From: Paraburkholderia largidicola
GTDB taxonomy: Bacteria > Pseudomonadota > Gammaproteobacteria > Burkholderiales > Burkholderiaceae
Direction: 5' to 3'
Assembly: GCF_013426895.1 (NCBI RefSeq)
Contig: NZ_AP023175.1
Coordinates: forward strand, 1,364,001-1,428,000
DNA length: 64,000 nt
Shown here: in pieces, positions 45,888 through 57,395 of the stretch
How positions within the stretch are numbered: position 1 is the first letter of the stretch
Layout: every line of letters starts with the position of its first letter
Program-made: the position numbers and the translations under genes
Notes under the pieces: model-generated
What the model saw: the letters and a program-made list of their open reading frames with translations, nothing else
What the model was told of the DNA's origin: nothing
The model's database searches: none

Positions 45888-45939
45888 AAAACAGGGCTTC
45901 CGGGATCGCTTCGCTGAACAAAACGATCGGGAAGCCCTG
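45888..45939 (-). terminator. Rho-independent terminator of rpoD
   Basis: A perfect 10-bp outer stem (45892-45901 with 45930-45939) with further inner pairing, followed on minus by TTTT, 39 bases after the rpoD stop. Confidence 0.8.
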
Positions 45940-45977
45940 ATGATCTGCTACGTCACGCGGCCAGCAAGCAGGCTCGA

Positions 45978-48374
<2,397 letters not shown>

Positions 48375-48463
48375 TGCAATCGCCTTATATCGCCTTTGCC
48401 TGGAGAAAAACAAAACCGCTGAAATCTTTTAATTATAGCATTCGGCCTTTCAGCGCTTCCCTT

Positions 48464-50350
48464 TCACTGCCCGCGCTGACGCTTCATGTCAGCGCACGTC
48501 CTGCTCAATTCCTGATACTCCAGCAACTCCTCCGGGGTGTGCCTCGACTGACGCGACAATTGATCCAGCCGTTCGCTATAAGCGTCATAACGCATCTTCA
48601 GAATGGCCGCTTTCAATTCTTCCCCGGCGAGGCGCTCGTGTTCACGGCGCTCCTCGGCGACCGTCGCGTCTTCGGGATTCTTCAACAGCAGATCCCGAAC
48701 GTTTTCATCATAGTCCAGAATTTCCCGGAAGATTTCCTCGAAGGTGGGGGCGTTAGCCCCGTTTCGCAACAGGTCCGACAGCAACTGGAACTCGGCCGTG
48801 TCGCCCAGTCCACGGGCATGCGTCGTCACTTCCTCGAACAGTTCGCCGTGCCGCGTGACCGTCAGCAGCGCCTGCTCTTCTTCTTCGCCAAGCACCGCGA
48901 CGATGCGCGGGTGCATGACCAGATTGCGCAGCGCCCGCTGCTCGATCCCCGTCACGCTGCGCCGGTCTTTGCGGGCAGGCGCGCTGCGTGCTACGGCGGC
49001 GATCCGCGCGTCGACTTCGCATAACGCGGCCACTTCCTCGAACGGCACATCGAGCCGGTCGGCGAACATATGCATGATCTGCGCGCGCAACGCGTTGGCG
49101 GGCAGCATCTGCAGCAGCGGCTTGGCGTCGAACAGCGCCCGCGCGCGGCCTTCCGGCTGGTCCAGTTCCTTGCCTGCCAGCACTTCATTGAGCAGGAACT
49201 GCGACAACGGCATCGCGCGGCGCACCTGGTCCGCGAAGGCCTCCGTGCCGAATTCGCGGACATAGCTGTCGGGATCGTGCTCGGCGGGCAGGAACAGGAA
49301 GCGGATGGTGCGGTTGTCGGCGGCATGCGGCAGGCAGGCGTCGAGCGCGCGGCGCGCGGCGCGCCGGCCGGCCGAATCGCCGTCGAAGCTGAATACCACC
49401 GTATCCGTCTGCCGCATCAGTTTCTGCACATGAATCGGCGTGCAGGCGGTGCCGAGCGTCGCAACCGCGTTCTCGAAACCCAGCTGGGCCAGCGCAACCA
49501 CGTCCATATACCCTTCGACGACCAGCACGTAACGCTGTTCGCGGATCGCAAGCCGCGCCTCGAACAGGCCGTACAGCTCGCTGCCTTTGTTAAATAAAGG
49601 CGTTTCGGGCGAATTCAAATACTTGGGCTCGCCACCGTCCAGCACGCGTCCGCCAAAACCGATGACCTGGCCTTTCACGTTGCGGATCGGGAACATCACC
49701 CGCTCGCGGAAGCGGTCGTAGCGGCGGTTCTGACCCTGCGCATCGGCCTTCTCGCTGACGATCACGAGGCCCGCCTCGACGAGCGCGTCGTCCCGATAGT
49801 TGGGGAAGGCCGTTTCGAGGTTCTGCCAGCCGTCGGGCGCGTAGCCGAGGCCGAAGCGCTTGGCGATCTCGCCCGTCAGGCCACGCTTCTTCAGGTACTG
49901 GATGGCGTTCGGCGCGCCGCGCAGCTGCGCCTTGTAGAAGTCGCTGGCCGTCGACATCAGGTCGGACAGCGCCGTCGTCACCGCCTTCGAGACGGCGGGC
50001 GCATAGCCTTCTCCGCCACTGGAGCCGCCGGCTCCCACGCCGCCGCGCATCGGCGACGGTTCTTGCGGCACGGTCAGACCAACGGATTGCGCCAGTTCGT
50101 TGACGGCTTCCGGAAAGGAAAGCGCCGCGTGCTCCATCAGGAAACCGATGGCCGTGCCGTGCGCGCCACAGCCGAAACAATGATAGAACTGCTTAGTCGG
50201 ACTAACGGTGAACGAAGGGCTCTTCTCGTTGTGGAACGGGCAGAGTCCCATGAAGTTCGCGCCGCCTTTTTTCAGCTGCACATACCGGCCGACCACGTCG
50301 ACGATATCGACGCGGTTCAGCAGGTCTTGCAGAAAGGAATGCGGGATCAC
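48464..50350 (-). CDS. dnaG: DNA primase DnaG
   Basis: A 628-residue primase: CHC2 zinc finger (CPFHNEKSPSFTV, then YHCFGCGAHG) near residues 38-66, primase N-terminal domain, Toprim domain (LVVEGYMDVVAL; FSFDGDSAGRRAA) and a DnaB-interacting C-terminal domain. The start is GTG at 50350, with AAGG upstream. It lies between yqeY and rpoD on the same strand. Confidence 0.97.
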   Translation of the reverse strand: MIPHSFLQDLLNRVDIVDVVGRYVQLKKGGANFMGLCPFHNEKSPSFTVSPTKQFYHCFGCGAHGTAIGFLMEHAALSFPEAVNELAQSVGLTVPQEPSPMRGGVGAGGSSGGEGYAPAVSKAVTTALSDLMSTASDFYKAQLRGAPNAIQYLKKRGLTGEIAKRFGLGYAPDGWQNLETAFPNYRDDALVEAGLVIVSEKADAQGQNRRYDRFRERVMFPIRNVKGQVIGFGGRVLDGGEPKYLNSPETPLFNKGSELYGLFEARLAIREQRYVLVVEGYMDVVALAQLGFENAVATLGTACTPIHVQKLMRQTDTVVFSFDGDSAGRRAARRALDACLPHAADNRTIRFLFLPAEHDPDSYVREFGTEAFADQVRRAMPLSQFLLNEVLAGKELDQPEGRARALFDAKPLLQMLPANALRAQIMHMFADRLDVPFEEVAALCEVDARIAAVARSAPARKDRRSVTGIEQRALRNLVMHPRIVAVLGEEEEQALLTVTRHGELFEEVTTHARGLGDTAEFQLLSDLLRNGANAPTFEEIFREILDYDENVRDLLLKNPEDATVAEERREHERLAGEELKAAILKMRYDAYSERLDQLSRQSRHTPEELLEYQELSRTCADMKRQRGQ

Positions 50351-50456
50351 AATGCAGACGCGGCCTTAAAAAGGATGAGGCAAGGGTGCGCGAAGCACCC
50401 AGCCATGCGCGCCGCGCCGGAACGGAGGGCGCGCACGGCGGAAAACGATCAGGAGC

Positions 50457-50903
50457 TTACTTCGACAGCGCGGCCTTGACCTGCGCGGACACGGCCGTCA
50501 TGTCGGCCTTGCCGGCGAGCTTCGGCTTGAGCACGCCCATCACCTTGCCCATGTCCTGCGGACCAGCGGCGCCGACCTGCGCGACGGCGGCCTGCACTTC
50601 GGCTGCCACTTCCGCGTCCGACAGCTGCGCGGGCATATAGGCGCTCAGCACGTCCAGCTCGGCCTTCTCCTTGTCGACGAGATCGGTGCGACCGGCCGTT
50701 TCGAACTGGGAGATCGAGTCCTTGCGCTGCTTGATCATCTTGTCGACGACGGCTGTCACGGCGGCGTCATCGAGTTCCACGCGATCGTCGACTTCACGCT
50801 GCTTGATGGCGGCGAGCAGCAGACGGATCGTGCCGAGACGCTCGGTTTCGCGCGCGCGCATCGCTGCTTTCATGTCGTCGTTGATTCGGACTTTGAGACT
50901 CAT
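50457..50903 (-). CDS. GatB/YqeY domain protein
   Basis: A 148-residue YqeY-family protein (MSLKVRINDDMKAAMRARE; QRKDSISQFE; GPQDMGKVMGVLKPKL). The domain is shared with the tail of the amidotransferase subunit GatB; free-standing YqeY is thought to bind tRNA, but its role is not settled. AGGTGA precedes the ATG. It sits between rpsU and dnaG, a common position. Confidence 0.93.
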   Translation of the reverse strand: MSLKVRINDDMKAAMRARETERLGTIRLLLAAIKQREVDDRVELDDAAVTAVVDKMIKQRKDSISQFETAGRTDLVDKEKAELDVLSAYMPAQLSDAEVAAEVQAAVAQVGAAGPQDMGKVMGVLKPKLAGKADMTAVSAQVKAALSK

Positions 50904-50960
50904 CTTTCACCTGAATGCGTGGAGGGTTTGAAATACGGGTGAAGACGCGGTGCAGAGCGC

Positions 50961-50994
50961 AAAAACCCGCTTGGGATCGTTCCTCAAGCGGGTT
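50961..50994 (-). terminator. Terminator/attenuator between rpsU and yqeY-dnaG-rpoD
   Basis: A perfect 10-bp stem (50964-50973 with 50985-50994, 11-base loop) is followed by five T on the minus strand. It lies downstream of rpsU and upstream of yqeY. It would stop much rpsU transcription before dnaG and rpoD, as the internal terminator of the E. coli operon does. Confidence 0.82.
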
Positions 50995-51091
50995 AGTGCC
51001 AAATACGCGGTGAACCGTGCACCTGGATACGGCCTTGCGGAGCGTTGACCGAAGCGGCCCGTCGCGCCTTCCGGCGAGACCGGACCCCTAT

Positions 51092-51114
51092 GCGGCCACA
51101 TGAGCGGCCACATG
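51092..51114. repeat. Short direct repeat in the rpsU-yqeY gap
   Basis: GCGGCCACATG occurs twice (51092-51102 and 51104-51114) with one base between. The gap otherwise shows only the terminator. The meaning is unknown. Confidence 0.5.
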
Positions 51115-51224
51115 TGCAGCCAGTTACCGCAAGCGCCGGCATGCTCCCGCGCCGTCACCTTGTGTGAGCCGCCGCTTTCGCTATCGCTCAAGAGACCGGG
51201 CGAGAGCCGCGACTTCACGTTGAA

Positions 51225-51437
51225 TCAGTAAAACTTCTTGGGCAGCTGCTGGCTGCGCAGGCGCTTGAAATGGCGCTTCACCGCCGCTGCTTTCTTCCGT
51301 TTGCGCTCGGATGTCGGCTTCTCGTAAAACTCGCGCGCACGAAGTTCGGTCAACAGCCCGTTCTTTTCTATCGTGCGCTTGAAGCGGCGCATCGCAACTT
51401 CAAAAGGCTCGTTTTCTTTTAAGCGGATCGTCGTCAT
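51225..51437 (-). CDS. rpsU: 30S ribosomal protein S21
   Basis: A 70-residue basic S21 protein ([34 protein letters not shown]), full length for the family. It is part of the small subunit near the anti-Shine-Dalgarno region of 16S rRNA. It is the first gene of the rpsU-yqeY-dnaG-rpoD block. Confidence 0.97.
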   Translation of the reverse strand: MTTIRLKENEPFEVAMRRFKRTIEKNGLLTELRAREFYEKPTSERKRKKAAAVKRHFKRLRSQQLPKKFY

Positions 51438-51545
51438 CTTTCAATAACGGAGCTTGGCAAGATGGGAAAGTATAGCAGCTGTTTCGCACAATCGCATAAA
51501 GGTGTCAAGCCCCATTTGGCGGGCGTCAGCGCCCGATTTTAAGGG

Positions 51546-52763
51546 CTACCCGACAGCCGCGAATTCCGCTGCCGCCTGCCCGGCCGCCACGCCCGATGCC
51601 CACGCCCACTGGAAGTTATAGCCGCCGAGCCAGCCCGTCACATCGACGGCCTCGCCGATGAAATAGAGGCCCGGCACGCGCGCGCTCATCATCGTCGCCG
51701 ACGACAGTTCGCGCGTATCGACACCGCCGCGCGTCACCTCGGCCTTCTTGTAGCCTTCCGTGCCGTTCGGCGTGAGCGTCCAACGTGACAGCGCCTCGCC
51801 GATCCGGCGCAGCGACTTGTCGGGCAGATCGGCAAGCCGTGCGTCAGCGGGTACGCCGTGAGTCTGCAACCAGACATGTGCAAGCCGAGCGGGCACCCAT
51901 TCGGCGAGCAGGTTGCCGATCTGGCGCTTCGTCGCGCTTTTCGCCTCGAGCAGCGCGGCGACGGCGTCCTGCTCGGGCAGCAGATTGACGTGCACCGGCT
52001 CGCCCGGCTGCCAGTAGCTCGAAATCTGTAGCACGCCGGGGCCCGACAAACCGCGATGCGTGAGCAGCAGGTCCTCGACGAACTCGCCGCCCGCTTTCTT
52101 CGCGCCCGTCGCCAGATGCACTTCGAGTGACACGCCCGACAGTTCCGCAAACGGTTGCCAGTCGGCGGGAGCGAACGTGAGCGGTACGAGCGCCGGGCGC
52201 ATGTCGATCAGCTTGTGGCCGAACTGCTTCGCGATCCGGTAGCCGAAATCGGTTGCGCCGATTTTCGGAATCGACAGACCGCCTGTCGCGATCACCAGCG
52301 CGCGGGCGCGGATCGGCCCGGAGCGGGTGTCGAGCGTGAAGCCGTCGGAATCGGCGTGACGCACCTGCTCGACAGCGAGCGGCCGGCGCCATGCGATGTT
52401 GCCCGCATCGCATTCGCTCTTGAGCACGTCGATGACGGCGTCGCTCGACTGGTCGCAGAAGAGTTGTCCCTTGTGCTTCTCGTGCCACGTCACCCGGTAC
52501 TGCTTGAGCAGCGCCATGAAATCGCGCGGCGTGTAGCGCGCCAGCGCGGAACGGCAGAAATGCGGATTCGCCGACAGATAATTGTTCGGTCCGGCGTACA
52601 GATTCGTGAAGTTGCAGCGGCCGCCGCCCGAGATGCGAATTTTCTCGGCGAGCCGCGCCGCGTGGTCGATCAGCACGACGCGCCGGCCGAGCTGCCCCGC
52701 CACCGATGCGCACATCATGCCCGCCGCGCCCGCGCCGATTACGGCGATATCGAAGGATTCCAT
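51546..52763 (-). CDS. BaiN/HI0933-family FAD-dependent oxidoreductase
   Basis: A 405-residue flavoprotein with the dinucleotide motif VIGAGAAGMM at the start, EKIRISGGGRCNFTN, ATGGLSIPKIGATDFGY and a C-terminal GEAVDVTGWLGGYNFQWAWASG flavin motif. This is the HI0933/YhiN family, recently grouped with BaiN; the general substrate is not known. ATG 52763 places the Rossmann motif at the N-terminus. It is divergent from tsaD. Confidence 0.93.
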   Translation of the reverse strand: MESFDIAVIGAGAAGMMCASVAGQLGRRVVLIDHAARLAEKIRISGGGRCNFTNLYAGPNNYLSANPHFCRSALARYTPRDFMALLKQYRVTWHEKHKGQLFCDQSSDAVIDVLKSECDAGNIAWRRPLAVEQVRHADSDGFTLDTRSGPIRARALVIATGGLSIPKIGATDFGYRIAKQFGHKLIDMRPALVPLTFAPADWQPFAELSGVSLEVHLATGAKKAGGEFVEDLLLTHRGLSGPGVLQISSYWQPGEPVHVNLLPEQDAVAALLEAKSATKRQIGNLLAEWVPARLAHVWLQTHGVPADARLADLPDKSLRRIGEALSRWTLTPNGTEGYKKAEVTRGGVDTRELSSATMMSARVPGLYFIGEAVDVTGWLGGYNFQWAWASGVAAGQAAAEFAAVG

Positions 52764-52886
52764 GGGGCTGCATTGTAACCGCCGCACCTGGGGCGGCCGG
52801 CGGCGCCGTGCTCGCGCTGCTATACTTTCAGGTTCCTTTTTGATGTTTCGGGCGGCACGTCAGGCGCCCGATCGACGGTCGAAATC

Positions 52887-53912
52887 ATGCTCGTTCTCGG
52901 CATAGAAAGCTCCTGCGACGAAACCGGACTCGCGCTCTACGACACGGAGCGTGGGCTGCTCGCGCATGCGCTGCATTCGCAGATCGCGATGCATCGCGAA
53001 TATGGTGGCGTGGTGCCGGAGCTGGCTTCGCGCGACCACATCCGGCGCGCGCTGCCGCTGCTCGAAGAGGTGCTGGAGCGCTCGGGCGCCGCGCGCGGCG
53101 AGATCGACGCGATTGCCTACACGCAGGGTCCGGGGCTGGCGGGCGCGCTGCTGGTCGGCGCGAGTATCGCCAATGCGCTGGCGATGGCGTGGAACAAGCC
53201 GACCATCGGCATCCATCATCTGGAAGGGCATTTGCTGTCGCCGTTGCTGGTCGATGAGCCGCCGCCGTTTCCGTTTGTCGCGTTGCTCGTGTCGGGCGGT
53301 CATACGCAATTGATGCGGGTCACGGATGTGGGCGTCTACGAGACGCTAGGCGAGACGCTCGACGACGCCGCCGGCGAAGCCTTCGACAAGACCGCGAAGC
53401 TGCTTGGGCTCGGTTATCCGGGCGGGCCGGAAGTGTCGCGGCTTGCGGAGTTCGGCACGCCGGGCGCTGTCGTACTGCCGCGGCCGATGCTGCATTCCGG
53501 TGATCTCGATTTCAGCTTCAGCGGGTTGAAGACGGCTGTGCTGACGCATGTGAAGAAGCTTGGCAGCAATGTGTGCGAGCAGGCTAAGGCTGATCTGGCG
53601 CGTGGTTTTGTCGACGCTGCCGTCGATGTGCTGGCCGCTAAATCGCTCGCGGCGCTGAAGAAGACCAGGCTCAAGCGGCTGGTTGTCGCGGGTGGTGTTG
53701 GCGCGAACCGGCAATTGCGCGAGGCACTCTCTGCGGCCGCGGAGAAGCGCGGCTTTCATGTGCACTATCCGGATCTCTCGCTGTGCACCGATAACGGGGC
53801 GATGATTGCGCTTGCTGGTGCGCTTCGTCTCGAGCGCTGGCCCGCGCAGGCTGGGAATGACTATGCTTTTACCGTTAAGCCACGGTGGGATTTGGGTTCG
53901 CTGGCGCGGTGA
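52887..53912 (+). CDS. tsaD: tRNA N6-adenosine threonylcarbamoyltransferase TsaD
   Basis: A 341-residue ASKHA-fold enzyme that puts the threonylcarbamoyl group on A37 of ANN-decoding tRNAs, with TsaB, TsaC and TsaE. The motifs are [10 protein letters not shown] at the start, metal ligands in HHLEGH (about 110-115) and SGGHTQL. It is full length. Its TGA is followed at once by a T8 run and then the large palindrome. The second half of the gene uses more GCT/GGT/GTT codons than its neighbours. Confidence 0.97.
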   Translation: MLVLGIESSCDETGLALYDTERGLLAHALHSQIAMHREYGGVVPELASRDHIRRALPLLEEVLERSGAARGEIDAIAYTQGPGLAGALLVGASIANALAMAWNKPTIGIHHLEGHLLSPLLVDEPPPFPFVALLVSGGHTQLMRVTDVGVYETLGETLDDAAGEAFDKTAKLLGLGYPGGPEVSRLAEFGTPGAVVLPRPMLHSGDLDFSFSGLKTAVLTHVKKLGSNVCEQAKADLARGFVDAAVDVLAAKSLAALKKTRLKRLVVAGGVGANRQLREALSAAAEKRGFHVHYPDLSLCTDNGAMIALAGALRLERWPAQAGNDYAFTVKPRWDLGSLAR

Positions 53913-53914
53913 GG

Positions 53915-54701
53915 TTTTTTTTGTCTGCCGACGGCGGTTTGGATTGATGCCTTCGGCGTGGCTTGTTTGGTTTGGTTTGGTTTGGTTTGCTTGTGTTTGC
54001 GCTGGCATCCGCGTTTTGTTAGCGTGCTTCAGGCGTCGCCCCTGTGCGGGGCGGCACCTACTTTTCTTTGCCGCCGCAAAGAAAAGTAGGCAAAAGAAAG
54101 CGGCTAACACCGCCAGCACGTGTGCCTATCCACGGACCCCCAACGTCCCCACCCTTCACACGGCAGCGCCCTGGCTGGTGCTCGTCGCCAACGCTTCGAA
54201 TGAACGCCTCACCCCCTTCGAATACCCGTACTCGGGCAAGCGGCAGCGAATGGTATGTGCCGCCCAGGTGGCAAACTGTGTGTAGGCCCAAGTACTCCAC
54301 ACGCCTCACTCCGGACCGATACCGCACGCGCCCCAAGCTGTAAGAGCCCTAGGCTATACGACGCGACAACCTGCACACAGTTTGCCACCTGGGCGGCTGT
54401 GGACTGTCTGGCACGGCGTGCTGTAGTGGGGGAGCGTGAAGCGGGTGAGGCGCACCGCAAGAGCGCTGGCAACGAACGTGGGTCACGTGGTTGCCGTGTG
54501 AAGTGTAAGAACCTGTGGGGGCCCTCAGGCAGGAACTAGCACTGGCGGTGTGAGCCGCTTTCTTTTGCCTACTTTTCTTTGCGGCGGCAAAGAAAAGTAG
54601 GTGCCGCCCCGCACAGGGGCAACACTAGCAAACCAGAAGCAAAACGCGGATGCCAGCGCAAAAACAAGCGAACCACCCAGCGTCGCAGACAACAAAAAAA
54701 A
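53915..54701. repeat. Large nested palindrome filling a convergent intergenic gap
   Basis: Arms are symmetric about base ~54328. Perfect inverted pairs: 22 bp (53997-54018 with 54640-54661), 68 bp (54038-54105 with 54553-54620) and 24 bp (54259-54282 with 54374-54397), with imperfect pairing between them. Each 68-bp arm also contains its own hairpin: a 15-bp perfect stem with a 4-base loop (54057-54090 and 54568-54601). The outer edges have a T8 run after the tsaD stop and an A8 run at the far end. Frames inside it do not resemble genes. Confidence 0.85.
53966..53990. repeat. Pentanucleotide tandem repeat (TTTGG)
   Basis: Four copies of TTTGG, then a fifth unit TTTGC, in the left shoulder of the palindrome. 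The right shoulder lacks a matching array, so this is an asymmetric insertion in the element. Confidence 0.8.
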
Positions 54702-55001
54702 TCAAAACACTACAGACACCACAATCGACAACCAAACCGCAATCATCCCCACCAAAAACATACCCCGCGCGGAGCGCACTTTCTTATCATTCGTATCGGG
54801 CTCGACGGGACTGGTCGCCACCCACGGCACGAGCCCGAGAAACGCAAACCCAACAATCGCTAGCCCCGCAACGAACTTGTCCGCAAGCGTCCAGTCGCCT
54901 CCTTCCTGCAGGCCCCAATAGCCGAGAAAGATAATGCCGATCGAGAACGTCGTCGCCGAAGCCGTGCAGAGCGCCGCCACCGATCCCTGGGGAGTGGGCA
55001 T
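54702..55001 (-). CDS. Small membrane protein (99 aa)
   Basis: A 99-residue protein with three hydrophobic segments (about 14-30, 41-62 and 80-98) and a charged loop with VEPDTNDKK. GAGGTGG precedes the ATG. It is convergent to tsaD across the palindrome and 70 bases from the second reductase gene. I do not recognise the family. Confidence 0.7.
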   Translation of the reverse strand: MPTPQGSVAALCTASATTFSIGIIFLGYWGLQEGGDWTLADKFVAGLAIVGFAFLGLVPWVATSPVEPDTNDKKVRSARGMFLVGMIAVWLSIVVSVVF

Positions 55002-55071
55002 GATCCACCTCGCGTGATTCAGTGCCGTCGATTCTACTTCAGCTTCGCGGCGTTCTGGCCCCTCGGTGTCG

Positions 55072-56010
55072 TCACGCGGATAGCCGCGCCAACCTCGCCT
55101 CGTAGGCTTTCAAATGGCTGTACGCGATACGCAGCAACGACAGTACGCCCTCTTTCTGCGCGTCGCCGCCACGCGCAATCAGATCGCCGACGATATGATC
55201 GGCCTCGATCCGCGACTGCCCTTCGATATCGCGCAGCATCGACGCCGTCAACGCCGAGCCGTCCGCAAACAGAATGGTCTGCGCACGCGCATTGGACGCC
55301 TCGCCAATGGCATAGCCGTTCGCCGCCGCGACGGCCTTGCATTCGGCCAGTATGCCTTCGATCACGCGCCGTCCGTCCGGTGTCTTCAGAATGTCGCCGA
55401 TCGCAGCGCGATGCAGACAGGTGTTGGCCGCAAGCGTCGCGAGAAACACCCACTTCTCCCACATCTGCTGAAGGATGTTGTCGGACGCCGTCGAGTCGAA
55501 ACCCGCGCCATCGAATGTCGATGCAACGGCTTGCACGCGCTCGCTGATACCTCCACCGAGTTCGCCGAACCCGATCGAGTGCATGTCGTTCAGATGCACG
55601 ATCTCGCGCTCGCGATTGAGCGTCGCGGCGATCACGCACTGGCCGCCCAATACCTTCGACGCGCCGAATCGCTGCTTGAGCACATCGATATGGCGCATGC
55701 CGTTCAGCACGGGCAGGATCATCGTCGATTCGCCGACAGCAGAGGCGAACGATTCGATCGCGTCGTCCAGGTTGTACGCCTTGCAGCTCAGCAGCACGAG
55801 GTCGTACGGCTGCGCGATCTGATTCGCGAGTACGGTCTTCACGTCGCGCAAGGTCACATCGCCGCGCGGACTCTTGATGACGAGCCCGAAGTGCCGCAGT
55901 TCTTCGGCGCGTTTTTCGCGCACGAGAAACGTGACATCGCGGCCCGCCTGCGCAAGACGTCCGCCGAAGTACCCGCCTACAGCACCCGCGCCCACTACGA
56001 GAATTCGCAT
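55072..56010 (-). CDS. Ketopantoate reductase family protein (second copy)
   Basis: A 312-residue ApbA/PanE-family oxidoreductase with VVGAGAVGGYFGG at the start and the family lysine region (MWEKWVFLATLAANTCL). It differs clearly from the copy at 23846-24733, so they are paralogues with probably different substrates. The start was set at ATG 56010, which has GGAGGAG upstream; the frame extends to 56160. Confidence 0.87.
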   Translation of the reverse strand: MRILVVGAGAVGGYFGGRLAQAGRDVTFLVREKRAEELRHFGLVIKSPRGDVTLRDVKTVLANQIAQPYDLVLLSCKAYNLDDAIESFASAVGESTMILPVLNGMRHIDVLKQRFGASKVLGGQCVIAATLNREREIVHLNDMHSIGFGELGGGISERVQAVASTFDGAGFDSTASDNILQQMWEKWVFLATLAANTCLHRAAIGDILKTPDGRRVIEGILAECKAVAAANGYAIGEASNARAQTILFADGSALTASMLRDIEGQSRIEADHIVGDLIARGGDAQKEGVLSLLRIAYSHLKAYEARLARLSA

Positions 56011-56134
56011 TGCTCCTCCATTGATCCGTTTGCGTGGCCTGCGCCATGCGCCAGCAAGTATGTCGCAAATCGACGATGCCCGCAGCGGGCTTGCGGGTCC
56101 CGCTGCGGGCATCAGTACGGCAACGAAATCGGCG

Positions 56135-57319
56135 TCAGACGATTTCCAGCGCGAGCGCAATGCCCTGCCCGCCGCCGATGCACAACGTCACGATGCCGCG
56201 CTTGAGACCGTCGCGACGCATCGAGTGAATGAGGCGTGTCGTCAGAATCGCGCCCGTTGCGCCGATGGGATGACCGTGCGCAATCGCGCCGCCTTCCACA
56301 TTGATGATGTCGTGCGCGAGCCCGAGCTTCTGCGCGACGGCGAGCGGCACGGCGGCAAACGCCTCGTTGATCTCGACACGCTCGACGTCGCCGAGTTTCC
56401 AGCCCGCGCGTTCGAGCGCGATCTGCACGGCAGGCACAGGGCCGAGTCCAAACATGCCCGGCTCCACAGCCGCGATGCCGAACGAGACCAGACGCGCAGA
56501 CGCTTCGATGCCATGCGCCTCTGCATAGTCGCGCCCTGCGACGATCATCGCCGCTGCACCGCTATTGAGGCCCGGCGCGTTGCCCGCCGTGATCGTGCCT
56601 TCAGGGCGAAACGCGGGGCGCAGCTTCGCGAGCGTCTCGATCGTCGTGTCGGGACGCGGCTGCTCGTCGCGCGCAAACTGCACGGCGCCCTTGCGCCCGG
56701 CGATTTCAATCGCAACCACTTCCGCGTCGAACACACCGCGCTCTTGTGCGGCAGCAAAGCGCTGCTGCGAGCGCGCCGCCCATTCGTCCTGCGCGGCGCG
56801 CGTCAGTTCGGCCTTGCTCACGAGGTCTTCCGTATGCCAGCCGGAGTGCTCGTTCGAAAACGCGTCGAGGAGGCCGTCGCGCAGCATGCTGTCGTGCACC
56901 TGCGCATTACCCATGCGGCTGCCCCAGCGTCCGCTTTCGAGCAGATACGGCGCGCGGTCCATGTTCTCCATTCCGCCCGCGACGGCCACGTCGCCGAGTC
57001 CGAGCGCGATCTCCTGCGCCGCCGACACGATCGCCTGCGCGCCCGATCCGCACACGCGGTTCACCGTCAGCGCGGGCACCGACACGGGCACGCCACCGCC
57101 AATCGCTGCCTGGCGCGCAGGGTTCATCTTGTTCCCCGCCTGCACGACGTTGCCCATCACCACCGACGACAACGCCTTCGCATCGAGCCAGCCGCGCCGC
57201 AACGTCTCGCGCACGACAGCCGCGCCCAGTTGCACGGCAGGCACTTCTTTCAACGACCCGCCGAATGCGCCAATCGGCGTGCGGACGGGATGGGCAATCA
57301 CAATATCGCGAGCATTCAT
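56135..57319 (-). CDS. Acetyl-CoA C-acyltransferase (thiolase)
   Basis: A 394-residue thiolase with nucleophile Cys90 (NRVCGSGAQA), His350 (HGHPIGATGA) and Cys380 (CIGGGQG). It makes or cleaves 3-ketoacyl-CoA; direction and chain length are not clear. GAGGAATAG precedes the ATG. It follows the efflux operon on the same strand by 76 bases but is probably unrelated in function. Confidence 0.93.
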   Translation of the reverse strand: MNARDIVIAHPVRTPIGAFGGSLKEVPAVQLGAAVVRETLRRGWLDAKALSSVVMGNVVQAGNKMNPARQAAIGGGVPVSVPALTVNRVCGSGAQAIVSAAQEIALGLGDVAVAGGMENMDRAPYLLESGRWGSRMGNAQVHDSMLRDGLLDAFSNEHSGWHTEDLVSKAELTRAAQDEWAARSQQRFAAAQERGVFDAEVVAIEIAGRKGAVQFARDEQPRPDTTIETLAKLRPAFRPEGTITAGNAPGLNSGAAAMIVAGRDYAEAHGIEASARLVSFGIAAVEPGMFGLGPVPAVQIALERAGWKLGDVERVEINEAFAAVPLAVAQKLGLAHDIINVEGGAIAHGHPIGATGAILTTRLIHSMRRDGLKRGIVTLCIGGGQGIALALEIV

Positions 57320-57395
57320 CGCTATTCCTCAGGTTGAAGGACTACGCTTGCGTGCCTCGCACCAACGAGGCACTTTCATTCAGCTTCACTTCGCT

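Noticed and set aside
51521..51540. A small GC hairpin followed by T on the plus strand near the end of the BaiN-like gene
   Set aside because: No plus-strand gene ends there and the minus strand has no T run after the stem, so a terminator is not supported.
54044..54343. Several 90-100 codon frames inside the large palindrome, on both strands
   Set aside because: They follow from the repeat sequence, have no ribosome sites, and are mirrored between arms, so they are not likely to be genes.
54579..54934. Three overlapping frames of 94-106 codons to the right of the palindrome
   Set aside because: Low-complexity Lys/Gln/Thr/Pro sequence over the A-rich shoulder and antisense to the 99-aa membrane-protein gene.
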